Origin: Phytomonas francai
Lineage: Eukaryota > Euglenozoa > Kinetoplastea > Trypanosomatida > Trypanosomatidae
Reading direction: 5' to 3'
NCBI GenBank assembly: GCA_001766655.1
Contig: MJCC01000005.1
Location: forward strand, 352,072-416,071
DNA length: 64,000 nt
Shown: one piece after another, positions 1 to 10,137 of the stretch
Layout: each line of letters starts with the position of its first letter
Position numbering within the stretch: position 1 is the stretch's first letter
Notes under the pieces: model-generated
What the model saw: only the letters and a program-made list of their open reading frames with translations
Database searches by the model: none
Told to the model about the DNA's origin: nothing
Translations under genes and position numbers: made by a program

Positions 1-175
1 CTATTGTTTCTGTTGTTTGCGTGTTTATCGAGGGGGGTAAGAGAGTTTTCCAAATGTACAATGAAATTTAATAAAGATTTTAAAATATACTTATTCTAAA
101 CTTTCCTATTGTTTATTCGTACGGACTATGATCAAAGTAGTTAGAAAGAATAGCACCTAAAAAGTAGGAGGTAGC

Positions 176-727
176 ATGATTCGCCATACATGGCCCTCCT
201 TTTTTATAAAGAAAGTATTCCAAGTTACCAAACCTCCTATTAGTGGCTATGAGTTGGTGGAGCTTCCTAATGAAAAGGTCTTAAATGAGTTTATGCAGCA
301 CTTCAAGAAAAAAGCAATTCTAGTTGTCGTACACAGCGGAGACATTTTTACAGGTGATGTTCGTCCTGATTCATTGAAGTTAAGTGAAAGTAAAAAGCCC
401 GTCCACAAAACCAGCCTCTCGGACAAGGATACTAACCTCAAGAAGAGCCCTTATTCGGCTTCTCAAGATCCTCTCACACGTACGTTTATTTCATCGCTAA
501 ATAATGTGAATTTAGGTAATCCTGATGAATTGAGAATTGCACTTGTTCCAGGACCTAAGGCTCCCTACCATGTGAATAAGTATTCTATTTTGACTTACCC
601 TACAACGCTGTTGTTTATCGAAGGGAGATACGTTGATCGTTGTGTTGGGGCTAGAGCACGCGAGCTATCGATCAAGTCTCTGTTTATGCTGCGTAATAAC
701 GGACGTGATGTATTCTCGAGGGAGTGA
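176..727 (+). CDS. Thioredoxin-fold protein lacking the CxxC motif
   Basis: This 183-residue protein has a thioredoxin-like C-terminal half. A hydrophobic strand (residues about 46-52) is followed by a polar, serine- and lysine-rich insertion (about 60-110). A segment around Pro142 then has the shape of the cis-proline turn, beta strand and glycine of the family, ending in a VGAR-type turn and a helix. No CxxC redox pair is visible, so it is probably not an oxidoreductase; a structural or adaptor role is inferred. The ATG at 176 is the first in frame. It is the first gene on the window's + strand array. The fold is recognised from one motif only, so the family is uncertain. Confidence 0.55.
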   Translation: MIRHTWPSFFIKKVFQVTKPPISGYELVELPNEKVLNEFMQHFKKKAILVVVHSGDIFTGDVRPDSLKLSESKKPVHKTSLSDKDTNLKKSPYSASQDPLTRTFISSLNNVNLGNPDELRIALVPGPKAPYHVNKYSILTYPTTLLFIEGRYVDRCVGARARELSIKSLFMLRNNGRDVFSRE

Positions 728-860
728 AATGACCCGCCCTCGTAGCAATCATACTCGAAGCGCATATAACGGTTATTGCTGTCCTGCAGGGTGCGAATTT
801 CCCCTTTCCTTCCCCCCTTTCCCTAATCCCCACTCTTTCCCCTGGCATACTAACTTGAGC

Positions 861-903
861 CTTTTCCTTCTTTTCCCTCTTTTTTTTTTCCCCTCCCTCT
901 GAG
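861..903 (+). promoter_or_regulatory. Polypyrimidine tract and likely spliced-leader acceptor
   Basis: An almost pure C/T tract covers 861-900 and is followed directly by AG at 902-903, with a second AG at 914-915, just before the ATG at 918. This is the layout of a kinetoplastid trans-splice acceptor. The exact site used cannot be told from sequence. Confidence 0.55.
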
Positions 904-917
904 ATTTCGACACAGAA

Positions 918-1646
918 ATGAATTTTCCGCGTTCAAACCGTTTCTCGGCAGCCGAGGAGAGGCCGCGCTGGAATGCGGCCACGAAGGACGAGGCCCACCC
1001 CTTTCCCGAGCGCCCGCACATGCACACGAACACGCGGTACAACGGCGTCGAGGTCGTCCGCACGCACTTCCCGGAGACGGTCGAGGGGACGGCCTACTTT
1101 CGCCTGCCAAACGCGTCGAAGCCGCGGGTCTGGGATGTCAACCGGGCGAAGGCGCGCTCGTTAAATCGGCATACCTTCGAATGCCCCGCCCTCCAGGACG
1201 CGGAGCCGCCCTGGAGCTTCCTCGCGAGGGTCATCATCGACGACAACTCGCACGAGAAGAGGGGGAAGGAGCGGGGGTGGTGCGCGAGTACGGCGCTCGA
1301 GGGGAACCACGCGAACAGCTTCGTCCGGGCAAAGCCGGAACCGGACTACGTGAAGTGGAATAAGAAAAAGTCGCTCGTGAATACCGCCACCTACCTATCC
1401 CCTCTCCAGCGTGTGAAGGCGGAGGATGAGCGGATGCGCCGGGCTAAGCAGCAGCAACTCGAAGCCACGCAGATCACGCCCCTTTCATTTTACAAGCGTG
1501 CGGACTGCCCAGATGTGTTTAAGATGAGCAATATCGACGAGTGGTGGAATTTAGATACTGTGAAGGTAGCCGAGGAGCAAGCTGCTCTAAGGGCTAGTCT
1601 TCGGAGTAATCCCTATAACCCTTTACTATCTGCGCCGAGAAAGTAG
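918..1646 (+). CDS. Conserved-looking hypothetical protein, 242 aa
   Basis: The protein is 242 residues, rich in W, R, N and H. It has no membrane segment, no signal peptide and no motif I recognise. A basic helical stretch lies around residues 165-185 and the C-terminus is polar. The composition resembles small flagellar or cytoskeletal proteins, but this is only an impression. The ATG at 918 sits 14 bases after a strong polypyrimidine/AG acceptor, which supports the start. The codons are GC-rich in the first half and less so toward the end. Confidence 0.7.
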   Translation: MNFPRSNRFSAAEERPRWNAATKDEAHPFPERPHMHTNTRYNGVEVVRTHFPETVEGTAYFRLPNASKPRVWDVNRAKARSLNRHTFECPALQDAEPPWSFLARVIIDDNSHEKRGKERGWCASTALEGNHANSFVRAKPEPDYVKWNKKKSLVNTATYLSPLQRVKAEDERMRRAKQQQLEATQITPLSFYKRADCPDVFKMSNIDEWWNLDTVKVAEEQAALRASLRSNPYNPLLSAPRK

Positions 1647-2045
1647 GGGCTTTTGCGTTCTTTGCAAGGAAGGGAAGGGAAAAGTCAAAAGTTTTCGAAC
1701 TTAAAGTCTCGGTTTATACACCTTTATTGTATATTATAGCTTTTGTTCTTCGTTTGAATGGAAGTTTTCCTTCACACATGTATGTATGAATTATTTACCA
1801 CTTTTGGCATCGAAGCTTGTCCATTTTTGACGTATTATTACGGGAAAAAACAGACAAACCGATAGCGAAATTTTTCCCCTACTTGATGAGCCCAACCGAA
1901 ATACAAAAGGTCCGTATTTCTATGTTCTGGTAAATTTCTGAAAATCCATGTCATGTGGATGTTTCCTTTTCTTTCGTGTTTCTAGGGTATTGTTATTTAT
2001 GTCTAAGCATTTTTCCCCCCATAGACTATTTATATCTTTCTAAGA
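1647..2045. other. Intergenic, AT-rich
   Basis: There is no coding signal. The stretch holds the 3' UTR of the preceding gene and a T-rich tract (about 1960-2040) that could serve the trans-splicing of the EF-hand gene. Confidence 0.6.
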
Positions 2046-3323
2046 ATGAGTCTAAATAATCACACGCCAACTGCTAACCATTATGCGGCAATCGTTAGCA
2101 TGACAAAGCGGCTTCTCTTAAAGGGTCCCGCCTCTGTCAACGGCATTCGCAAGCTTAGCCGTGTGATGGGAATCAGCAACGATTGCGGGGGCTCCCGCAT
2201 TACCCACGACGCCTTTCGCGCGTCGCTCAAGGAGGTCGAAGCTTCCCTGAATGCGGACCAGCTGAAGGTTATCTTTGCGATGCTGGATGAGTCTGGATCC
2301 GGCGTGCTCGATCCATGCGAGTTCGTGGCCGCCCTCCGGTATAATATTTCCCCCCTGCGGAGGGTGTGGGTGCGGCGGGTGTTGAACGGCTTTTCGGTAA
2401 ATTCGGACGGGACCATCCCGATCGCGGAGCTGCACGATTCTTTTCGGGCGGAGGGGCACCCCGATGTCGTGCGCGGCGCACGCACCGCCGGCGAGGTTGC
2501 CGAGGATTTCCACTCCTCCTTTAACGCGAATACGAACCCGGACGGGGTTATCAGCTTGCAGGAGTTCGAGGAGTACTACGCTGGCGTTTCAGGCACCTTC
2601 TGCGATGACATCGACTTTGTGGCGATGCTGCGCGGCGTGTGGGCTGTTAAAGGGGCCGCTGGGGGCCTCTCCCAGAGCCTGGCCCTTGAGGGCAACCCCA
2701 CACCGCGAGGCTTTTCGGCCTACCAAACCATTGAAGAGAAGAACGAGGTGGTGGAAAGGATAAAGATGACATCGAAGATGACCTCCATCATCGTCGACGA
2801 GCACCGACCGAAGGTTATGGCCGATCATGGGCTCTCACTGCGCCTGCTCAGCCTGGCCCTGCGCTCCGCGGATACTTCGGATAGCCTTTTTCTTAGCGTC
2901 CAGGACTTTTTGTCCGCACTGCGCTCGCGCCGTCTGTACATAGACTGCCCAGAGGCTATTTGCGTCTTGGATACAAACCGGGATGGCAGCGTCGACTACG
3001 CCTACTACCTGGAGTTGTTAGTTTACGAATTGCCCGCCGCGCGGCGCCTGATGCTGGAGCGTCTTTGGCAGAAGCTGTTCCCGGAAAAAGATAACCGAGG
3101 TCGAGTCCATATAAAAAAGTTTCAGGCTAAGTTCGTGGCCAGAAATGGGAAGGAGAAGGATGGGTTTCTTAGCGCGTGGGATGTGCGAAAAGCGGTGGGG
3201 GGGAAGGTTGGGTTGTCTGAACTAATAGAGTGGTATACTCCCACAAGCATCGGAATTCAATTAGAGAAAGATTTTGAAAGCCTTTTACAAGAGCATTGGC
3301 CTGAGTTCAAAGATAATAGGTAG
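2046..3323 (+). CDS. Calcyphosin-like EF-hand protein
   Basis: This 425-residue calcium-binding protein resembles calcyphosin/CAPSL and looks like two calcyphosin halves in tandem. In the first half (about 45-200) three EF-hand loops can be seen: a D-E-S-G-S-G loop near 81, a weaker N-S-D-G loop near 119 and an N-P-D-G loop near 160. In the second half (about 265-425) one near-canonical D-T-N-R-D-G loop near 315 lacks the final Glu, and another loop is degenerate. Calcyphosin-like proteins in flagellates are often axonemal, which fits the neighbouring NME7, CEP41 and CFAP418 genes; this localisation is inferred. A linker of about 60 residues joins the halves. Confidence 0.82.
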   Translation: MSLNNHTPTANHYAAIVSMTKRLLLKGPASVNGIRKLSRVMGISNDCGGSRITHDAFRASLKEVEASLNADQLKVIFAMLDESGSGVLDPCEFVAALRYNISPLRRVWVRRVLNGFSVNSDGTIPIAELHDSFRAEGHPDVVRGARTAGEVAEDFHSSFNANTNPDGVISLQEFEEYYAGVSGTFCDDIDFVAMLRGVWAVKGAAGGLSQSLALEGNPTPRGFSAYQTIEEKNEVVERIKMTSKMTSIIVDEHRPKVMADHGLSLRLLSLALRSADTSDSLFLSVQDFLSALRSRRLYIDCPEAICVLDTNRDGSVDYAYYLELLVYELPAARRLMLERLWQKLFPEKDNRGRVHIKKFQAKFVARNGKEKDGFLSAWDVRKAVGGKVGLSELIEWYTPTSIGIQLEKDFESLLQEHWPEFKDNR

Positions 3324-4073
3324 TCGCAGTACTCGTTATTGTTATATGGAATAAGGAAAATGCAAAAATGTCCTCTATGTATTATCTTTGTATATTTATG
3401 AGATTATGTAAATTATACTGACCCGTATCGTGATGGGTGCCAGGACGGGTGAAATGGCCACTTTTATTTTCTCTTAGCGAACGAATGCTGCATGGGTGGG
3501 ATCGATTTTTTAGCTTTAGATGAGGTCTCTCCAATTTCTATATTTATATGGTTTCCCTATCCTCGCCTTTTTTATCGAGCAACACATCGCAAACGCTGAA
3601 GGGAAATCTTTTAAGCGGGGGTGTCCTTTCCAATGCACTGCAACCAAGGTTCCTTCGATAAAGACGGGAGAAGGGAGGGGGGCGAGGGAGGGGAACATTT
3701 AGTGTTCCGCTCCTCTAGACTCTAATAAGAGGCTGATAGTGTGGAATCATGCAATAAATGTTCACATTTCAACTGAATTTACAGAGAATTTATCAATTAT
3801 TGTACCTCGTGGAATGTCATGGGGCTCGATCCGGATCCTAGTACTTGATAAAATGATTTAGCAATATCAAGATACCTTATTGAGTGCAACCAAACATCTT
3901 CATATATTTTCACGCTTCAAAATAGTATTTCTTTATTCCGTATTGCTGCTCGATTTTGGTTAATTTCAAGTTTATGTACATTTTTTTCTAAGTCTGATTA
4001 TTGTATCACACTAATAAAACGCGCGAAAGACTTTATTCAAACCAAACCGTTCGTAATTTCCGTTTTGCGTGTC
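3324..4073. other. Intergenic, no gene seen
   Basis: 750 bases, AT-rich. A 60-codon open frame at 3520-3702 and its mirror on the other strand show no protein-like character. Nothing else is recognised. Confidence 0.6.
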
Positions 4074-4601
4074 ATGGAGGAGGTTTCTACTAGACATGAC
4101 CTGTGGGAATGCGCGGAATTTGAGGAGGCACGTGTGCGCCGAAGTGAGTGTTTAAACCCTAATGCCATTCATCTCCAAAAGAGGCTAACCGCACTGGATC
4201 TGAATTCCTTCAATGATATAACGTCAGGCATCTCAAAACTACCTCATGAGCTGGTGGATGCTCTTCAGAAGTATATTGAAGACTTTGAATATGAGGCTGC
4301 TGAAATGAAAGAACGAATTGAACAATTGAAATCGCAGCGCACGCAGGATGATGCACGAACACACGCCATAACGGCCAAGATAGATCGATTGAAGGGTGAT
4401 ATTGCCTTTCTTTCCGAGAAAACCTCGGCGGATGTGCTCGAGTTTCATAATAAAATGAAGCTCAGCGGTGAATCTTCAAGGGAACGGAAACGTGAGCTTG
4501 CGGAGATTCGGCGAAAGCAAGAGAAGGCAGAGATGGAGATCCGCCGGACTGAAATGGAGATCGAGCGGCTCCGAAAGATCTCAAAACGAGTGCGTAACTA
4601 A
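4074..4601 (+). CDS. Small coiled-coil protein
   Basis: The protein is 175 residues when started at the ATG at 4074; the open frame begins nine bases earlier only through a TTG. From about residue 60 to the end it is a continuous highly charged helix with heptad spacing, ending in basic residues. The N-terminal 55 residues are less regular. No domain is recognised. Coiled-coil proteins of this size are common in basal body and flagellar structures, and the neighbours NME7 and CEP41 fit, but no function can be assigned. Confidence 0.75.
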   Translation: MEEVSTRHDLWECAEFEEARVRRSECLNPNAIHLQKRLTALDLNSFNDITSGISKLPHELVDALQKYIEDFEYEAAEMKERIEQLKSQRTQDDARTHAITAKIDRLKGDIAFLSEKTSADVLEFHNKMKLSGESSRERKRELAEIRRKQEKAEMEIRRTEMEIERLRKISKRVRN

Positions 4602-4998
4602 AAGAAGAGAGAGACGAAAAAAAAAGTGAAAAAAGTAAGAAGACGGAGCCTAAAGGGCAGCCATGTGTATGGGGATGGTGAATGGGATGACTGAGTTCTT
4701 TTATCTTCTATTTATGTTAGATTTTATGTCTGGAAGTTGCTTTCAATAGATTTTATTTACTAGATCATTTTTGCGTCAGAATCATTCGAGATCAAAAAAT
4801 AATGAGGTGGTTGAAGGACTGCATGTGTAATAGTAGAGAATGCTCATAAGTCACCAGTTTTCCTTTTTTGTTAAATTCGCTTTTTATTTCCATTTTTTTT
4901 TTAATGATAATTACAACCCACAAGCAGTAGGTTAGATGATAAAGGAAGGTGGAAAGTTTACATTTCCGAAAAGAACTTCACCTACCATCTAAATCCTG
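4602..4998. other. Intergenic, AT-rich
   Basis: No coding signal. It contains an A-rich stretch directly after the coiled-coil gene and T-rich tracts (about 4860-4905) upstream of the next ATG. Confidence 0.6.
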
Positions 4999-6042
4999 AT
5001 GGCTCTTTCCAGGCACGATGATCGTATGGCATTTAATTGTGAGCAGTACGATCAGCATTCTCTCCTGAAGCGACACTTTGTCCTACTTTATTACTTTCAG
5101 GACGGGTCTGTAGAGATCCTTCAGAAAAACAACAACCAAGTTCACCTCAAGCGCACCAAAGTTCCGACCATACAAACTTCCAATCTTTTCTTAGGAGCCA
5201 CGGTCGACATTTTTGGCGTCCCAACGCGTATAATGGGCTGCGCGGATGAGGTAACGCGGCAGCTTTGTGCGAAACAGAATGAGCGAACCTCCATCCTCAT
5301 CGCGGAGTCCGCCTTTGGGTCGCTTGGACGCTATCTTTCCATTTTGGTCGAGGAGTGTGAGTTTACCGTGGCGAATCTGCAGATGGGGGAGGCCACCGCG
5401 GATATTGCGGAGGCCTACCACCTCCCTGCTGGGCTCCTCGACGAGCGCGTGGTCGTCGTTCAGGCCGTGCGATTGGGCGCACTTCTGAAAGGTACGGAAT
5501 TCGCCGCGCGCGTGGGCGGGACGTACGCCGCCGAGACCCCCGAGCAGGTCGCCCTGTGGGAAAAACTCGCCGTTCTGTGGGGCCAGGCGCCCATCGCCGA
5601 GTTCGACGAGCCCAACTGCGGCGTGGTTTTGCTCAAACCACACGCGATCGCGCGCGGGCACGCCGGGTACATCCTCCAGGAGTTGATCAACCTCGGCCTG
5701 GTTGTGAGCGGACTCACGCAGGTCTTCACAACCTCAAATGCGATGCACGACTTTTTGAGCCCGTACCGTGGCGTCCTGCCCGACATTCCCGGTACGGTGC
5801 AGAGCCTCGTTGGGAACCTGTGGGTCGTGCAGCTTATTGCCGTCGAGAGTCGAATTAATGTGGTCGAAGAGGTTCGAAAGGTATGTGGTCCATACGACAG
5901 CGGGGTTGCGCGGAAGCTGTTTCCGAACACCATTCGCGCGAAATTTGGTGTCGATAATACGCGAAATGCTGTGCACTGCTGCGACTTGGAGGAGGATGGA
6001 ATGGTCTATACAAAGGTTTTCTTTAAGTACTTCGCGGAGTAG
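4999..6042 (+). CDS. NME7: NME7-type nucleoside diphosphate kinase with DM10 domain
   Basis: The 347-residue protein has the NME7 architecture: an N-terminal DM10 domain (about 1-95) and two NDPK modules (about 95-200 and 205-347). The second module keeps the KPHA start and the R-A-x-F-G-x-D-N-T-R-N-A-V-H signature with the phosphate-accepting histidine at His326. The first module has no such histidine and is probably inactive. Human NME7 is similar in length, a component of gamma-tubulin ring complexes and a protein of the axonemal doublet lumen; this is known for the family and inferred here. The ATG at 4999 is the first in frame; Met10 is an alternative. It lies near other cilium genes. 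Confidence 0.92.
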   Translation: MALSRHDDRMAFNCEQYDQHSLLKRHFVLLYYFQDGSVEILQKNNNQVHLKRTKVPTIQTSNLFLGATVDIFGVPTRIMGCADEVTRQLCAKQNERTSILIAESAFGSLGRYLSILVEECEFTVANLQMGEATADIAEAYHLPAGLLDERVVVVQAVRLGALLKGTEFAARVGGTYAAETPEQVALWEKLAVLWGQAPIAEFDEPNCGVVLLKPHAIARGHAGYILQELINLGLVVSGLTQVFTTSNAMHDFLSPYRGVLPDIPGTVQSLVGNLWVVQLIAVESRINVVEEVRKVCGPYDSGVARKLFPNTIRAKFGVDNTRNAVHCCDLEEDGMVYTKVFFKYFAE

Positions 6043-6452
6043 CAAATGGGTTTCTTTTTATGTTGGTTGTGATGGGATTTCGATGTACAGAACATATGCA
6101 CACTGGGGCTTCCTTTGCCCTCTTTTTCTGTAAATTATGCAACTTTAGGTAGTCTCAAGCCGAAGCCGTTTCCCCCCTCCCGTGAACAGGAAGCGTTGTT
6201 TCATTACTATAATTTCATTCTTTGCTTTTGCTAACCTGCGCTCTTGAATATTTTCCTTCCCTTAACGACTTCTTTTTTGATAGAACATTCATAGATTGTG
6301 CTATTTTTTTTTCATTTTTCGATTCGTTTTCCTATTTTAAATAGTATTTATTAATTTTATACTAGAGTATCTGTTTTTATTATTGCATCATCGTCGTATT
6401 GGTTGTTTATGTGTTCATGTTTATTGCTAATCGCAAAATTACATAAAATGAA
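6043..6452. other. Intergenic, AT-rich
   Basis: No gene. T-rich tracts (about 6250-6370) precede the LRR gene and may form its splice signal. Confidence 0.6.
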
Positions 6453-8003
6453 ATGGATTTCGTATATTCCATTCCCGTAGTATCTCCACGAGATGCTTTG
6501 GCCTTTATCTATGACTCTGGGAAGCAGACTTCGACTCAAATCCCCGAGGATCCCAGTAAGGGTAACTTAATTAACGATAATTCGAATCATTCATGTTCAG
6601 CCTTCTCCTCCCCAGGTGGTGATCAAGCTCTAGAAATGCAAGAATCGCGAACTGCGTCATCAACGCTTCCCTATTTAGAAATGCTTTTGGCCTTAAAAAG
6701 CGACCATAAGGGTGAGGCAACCTCTTATTCGTCGAGCTTTACAACCGGGGAGTCAGATGCGGATGAGATACCCTTGGAGACTCGCACAGCCCAGTTTCAC
6801 ACGGCGTACGGGCTAGTAGAGAGCGTAATCGAGAAGGTGATCTGCGAACGCAACATACCAGTGCAGCGCTACAAGAATGCGCTACGCCAGTACATTTTGG
6901 GAAGCACACTGCCAACGTCGTTGGTAAACAAGGCTTTGGAGCTGCTGTCCTCTGAAAATAAGAATGCTCTTGATTCCCCAGGGCACCCTCCTTCACCTAA
7001 ATATTATGGTTCCTTAGTATCATATGTGCAAGCTGGTGAGGAAACGGTCTCTAAGACGAGACAAGCGCTACTCCACCGATATGAAAAGTGTTGTGAGGCT
7101 CTTGGGGTCGTTCCTGTTTCCAGTGTGATGGCGCGCATAGCTCCAGAAATTGAGAACCGCACGTTTAATAGTCTTACATATGAGCTTGGTCAATCGGCTA
7201 CAATGTCGCCGACACTCAACTCTTCGAACACGCATATCGGCCAATCTATCGCCGAGCCTCAACCTGATTCCAGCATTGTTTCGCTGATACCGCCCTTGCA
7301 GAGTCTTCCATGCGCTGCGAAGGAAACTAGCAGCCCCCAAGTCTTAAAGAAGAGCGTTTATTTACATACGTTGCCGCCCGAAGCACCCCCGCAAGGAGGT
7401 GGATGTGCGAAGCCCCTTGAAAACACTGATTCCCAATGCTTGCCGTCGACAGATATGGGCTCCAGCGATGCGATTTCCCTTTTTGGCGGGGCTTCGAAGG
7501 CGAACGGTGGTGTGGTTGATTTGAAACTGGCTAATGACAACGCCCTTTGTGTCTCCACACACCTCAGCGGCAGACACTCTCCCTGTAAGGACGCCACACC
7601 ATGGGTCCGCTCTCATACAGCCTCACACTTTGAGCCTAGAGAGGAGCACTGCGAGCTTGATTTCACGAGCTGTGGTGTCGGGAGCGCGGAGAATATGATT
7701 CCCTTATTCCGGGCGCTCGAGGAGTACCCCGAGGTGACATTATTGAGCCTGGCGAGCACCGGTATCGATGATGCAGGGGTGCGCGTTCTAGTGCACCTAT
7801 GCGAGGCGTTTTTCACTAATCTACGCTCGCTCGATCTCGGAAATAATCCTCTGATCACAGACCGCAGCGGCCCTTCTCTTCGAAACCTTCTTCAACGTAG
7901 ACGCACACTGCAGTTTGTACAAACGAGCGGATCGGGATTTTCTAATTTTTGGGTAAAGACAATTAACATTTTATCACATCGAAATTCTGAAGAAATGAAG
8001 TGA
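6453..8003 (+). CDS. Protein with C-terminal leucine-rich repeats
   Basis: A 516-residue protein. The first 390 residues are serine- and proline-rich and look mostly disordered, apart from a helical patch around 110-190. About residues 395-490 hold two or three leucine-rich repeats of the ribonuclease-inhibitor type, with L-x-L-A-S-T-G-I and L-x-L-G-N-N-P patterns. Such repeats bind protein partners. Nothing allows a narrower call; many trypanosomatid proteins of this kind are cytoskeletal. The ATG at 6453 is the first in frame after a T-rich region. Confidence 0.75.
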   Translation: MDFVYSIPVVSPRDALAFIYDSGKQTSTQIPEDPSKGNLINDNSNHSCSAFSSPGGDQALEMQESRTASSTLPYLEMLLALKSDHKGEATSYSSSFTTGESDADEIPLETRTAQFHTAYGLVESVIEKVICERNIPVQRYKNALRQYILGSTLPTSLVNKALELLSSENKNALDSPGHPPSPKYYGSLVSYVQAGEETVSKTRQALLHRYEKCCEALGVVPVSSVMARIAPEIENRTFNSLTYELGQSATMSPTLNSSNTHIGQSIAEPQPDSSIVSLIPPLQSLPCAAKETSSPQVLKKSVYLHTLPPEAPPQGGGCAKPLENTDSQCLPSTDMGSSDAISLFGGASKANGGVVDLKLANDNALCVSTHLSGRHSPCKDATPWVRSHTASHFEPREEHCELDFTSCGVGSAENMIPLFRALEEYPEVTLLSLASTGIDDAGVRVLVHLCEAFFTNLRSLDLGNNPLITDRSGPSLRNLLQRRRTLQFVQTSGSGFSNFWVKTINILSHRNSEEMK

Positions 8004-8095
8004 GGGTAGTAACTCATCAACATAGACTATTAAAAGAAGCTCTTTTTATTCTTAATCTCGGTACTAATATATAAAACTTAGCTTTTCTTGTATGC

Positions 8096-8155
8096 GTGTA
8101 TGTGCGTGTGTGTGTGTGTGTGTGTGTGGAGAGGGGGGGGGGGGGGGGGGGGGGG
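8096..8155. repeat. TG microsatellite followed by a G23 run
   Basis: A (TG)n stretch covers about 8096-8128 and an uninterrupted run of 23 G lies at 8133-8155. It sits in the 289-base spacer between the LRR gene and the next gene. Run lengths in an assembly are uncertain. Confidence 0.9.
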
Positions 8156-8292
8156 AACGGTCGCTATACCTCCATTCATGATGTAAATATTCAGTCTATT
8201 ACAATCTCCTTCATTTTTTTTGGGAATGTGGCTTACTCCTCTAAACTGAAGAAAATATCCGTTGATTCATATAAACTGTTTAAATTTTTCCA

Positions 8293-9603
8293 ATGTTATA
8301 CTCTCGCGGTGTCTCAACGCGGCAACCCCATCCGGTAACAATTAACCTAGACAATCTCGAAGAGCTGCAGGATCGCTGGGCGAAGCAGTACGAAACATCC
8401 CGATGCCCCCCTCCCCCCCCCGAGCTGAACTCCCCCCGGTCACTTGCTGCCTGCAAACATTGCAGAGTCGACCCCTCCAAGGACCTGCAGAAACTTTCCC
8501 TCATGCAGCACCTCCTGCGGCTGTCAGGCAAACTACAGTTCGTGGAGGAAACGGTCGCCTCGCTATCCCAGCGTCTCGATCTCAAGACAGCCCTGCAGAC
8601 CGCCGTTCTGGCTTTCCAACACACCACAATTGGGCTCGGAACGTCGAAGGAGAAGCTCGTCGCTTATATGGGATACATGAATCAGGAAGAGGTCCGAGGC
8701 CCGCGTATGGAGGAGCTTCGGCGAGTGCGTTTTCAGATGATCAAAGAGGAGGAAGAGAAGCACGAGGGCTCACACGATGGCATCGCAGGAGCTACCGCTG
8801 CTGTGAAGGAGAGTCCTTCCCATATGTTATCACGATCCCAGCTTCCAGATCGCTCGACTGATCGTGGTATGGTCGTTTCGGCGCTAAAAGTACAGAATAC
8901 GCGGTCCGATATGCTACCTTGTCCATCTAGAGGTCTTGTTGAAAGCTCGCCAGGCAAGACCCCAAGTTCCGCTCTAACCACACCCCTTTCTCACGCCCTC
9001 ACCACCTACACCGGCCGTTCTCAATCATTCTGCTCCTCGCGGACCCCGTACGTCCCGCGCGATGCGAAGGCGTTGAATACGAATTACTTCGGCAATCGCA
9101 CCTTCAGGCCTTGGGAGTCCGTCAGCAACCCTTCCGGCGCGCCTTTGCCGTATTCGGTGGACGGGCAGCCCGGTTTGGTGGGTTCGCATCTTCGAATAGG
9201 CGGCGGATGGTTGGAGGAGGGGGGCGAGGGCCGCGCTGAGGAGGATAAGGCGCCTTCTGCCGTCGTCCTTCGCTCCTCGAGCGGGAATCGACTTACGGGG
9301 GGGGAAACGGGGAGGGCGCCTGCCTCCACGGCTACTTCACGCGACGAGGGCAGCGGCGGGGTTGCCGCGCCCGACGCCGTTTCGATCTCTGATCGATCAG
9401 GCGATGAGAGCCGCGGTAATCGCATGCCCTCTGGAACTCAGGGCAGGAATCCTATAAAGGAGACGCTCGATATCAGCTTGTCCTCATCATTCTGCTATAA
9501 TTCTGTGAAGCAAGGCACCATCTACTTGCCTGTGCTCGACGCAAGGGAGCCACATGAACCTTTTGTTTACTATTGCGCTAACCCAGCACCGCTTTTTACA
9601 TAG
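8293..9603 (+). CDS. Hypothetical protein, 436 aa, mostly disordered
   Basis: The N-terminal 160 residues include helical, charged segments (about 55-110 and 130-160) with a proline-rich patch near 36. The rest is rich in Ser, Gly, Arg and Pro and probably unstructured, apart from a more hydrophobic C-terminal end of about 40 residues. No known domain is seen. The ATG at 8293 is the first in frame, 138 bases after the G23 run. The 3' half has strongly GC-rich codons. Confidence 0.72.
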   Translation: MLYSRGVSTRQPHPVTINLDNLEELQDRWAKQYETSRCPPPPPELNSPRSLAACKHCRVDPSKDLQKLSLMQHLLRLSGKLQFVEETVASLSQRLDLKTALQTAVLAFQHTTIGLGTSKEKLVAYMGYMNQEEVRGPRMEELRRVRFQMIKEEEEKHEGSHDGIAGATAAVKESPSHMLSRSQLPDRSTDRGMVVSALKVQNTRSDMLPCPSRGLVESSPGKTPSSALTTPLSHALTTYTGRSQSFCSSRTPYVPRDAKALNTNYFGNRTFRPWESVSNPSGAPLPYSVDGQPGLVGSHLRIGGGWLEEGGEGRAEEDKAPSAVVLRSSSGNRLTGGETGRAPASTATSRDEGSGGVAAPDAVSISDRSGDESRGNRMPSGTQGRNPIKETLDISLSSSFCYNSVKQGTIYLPVLDAREPHEPFVYYCANPAPLFT

Positions 9604-10137
9604 ATTTTTACCTTTTTATTCATTTACTTCCACTCGGAAGTATAGAGCCCTAAGAACGATAAAATAGAGCCTGATACAACAGGAGCTTAAGCGAATGTGG
9701 ATGAAGTACACCATTTAGGCATGAAAAAGGACTGTCGTGTGCACCATGTTTGTTTTTTTCAATCAATCCATTCTAAAAGTTAACGGCATTGCTACGACGA
9801 ATGAAATCAGCCGATTAAAAAAATAATAATGCCGATGGATATCTGTATTTTAAGATATTTTCATTGCTCACATGAATTTACTATCCAATATATTTTCCCT
9901 TTTCGTACACCTTGATATGTAATTTCCCTCCTCACGTTGTTTTTGTTACCATTTGGGTGTGTGCAATACCTTTTCAAGTGCTAGAACAGGTGGGGCTCTT
10001 TTGCATGAGCTTGCTGTATTATTTTGATGATTCAACCCTTGACCGTCTTTTCTTGATGGATTCACTTTATTTTTTCCTCTTCTGTGAAGAGCGCGAAGTT
10101 CTAGGACGATTTTAGATTAAGTCTTACCGACGGATCG
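9604..10137. other. Intergenic, AT-rich
   Basis: 534 bases with T-rich tracts. A 67-codon frame at 9912-10115 is low-complexity and not protein-like. No RNA gene is recognised. Confidence 0.6.

Noticed and set aside
4065..4073. TTG, GTG and similar upstream starts of several frames
   Set aside because: Nuclear genes of kinetoplastids start at ATG; the first suitable ATG was used for the genes at 4074, 18782, 22598, 32177, 43095 and 45313.
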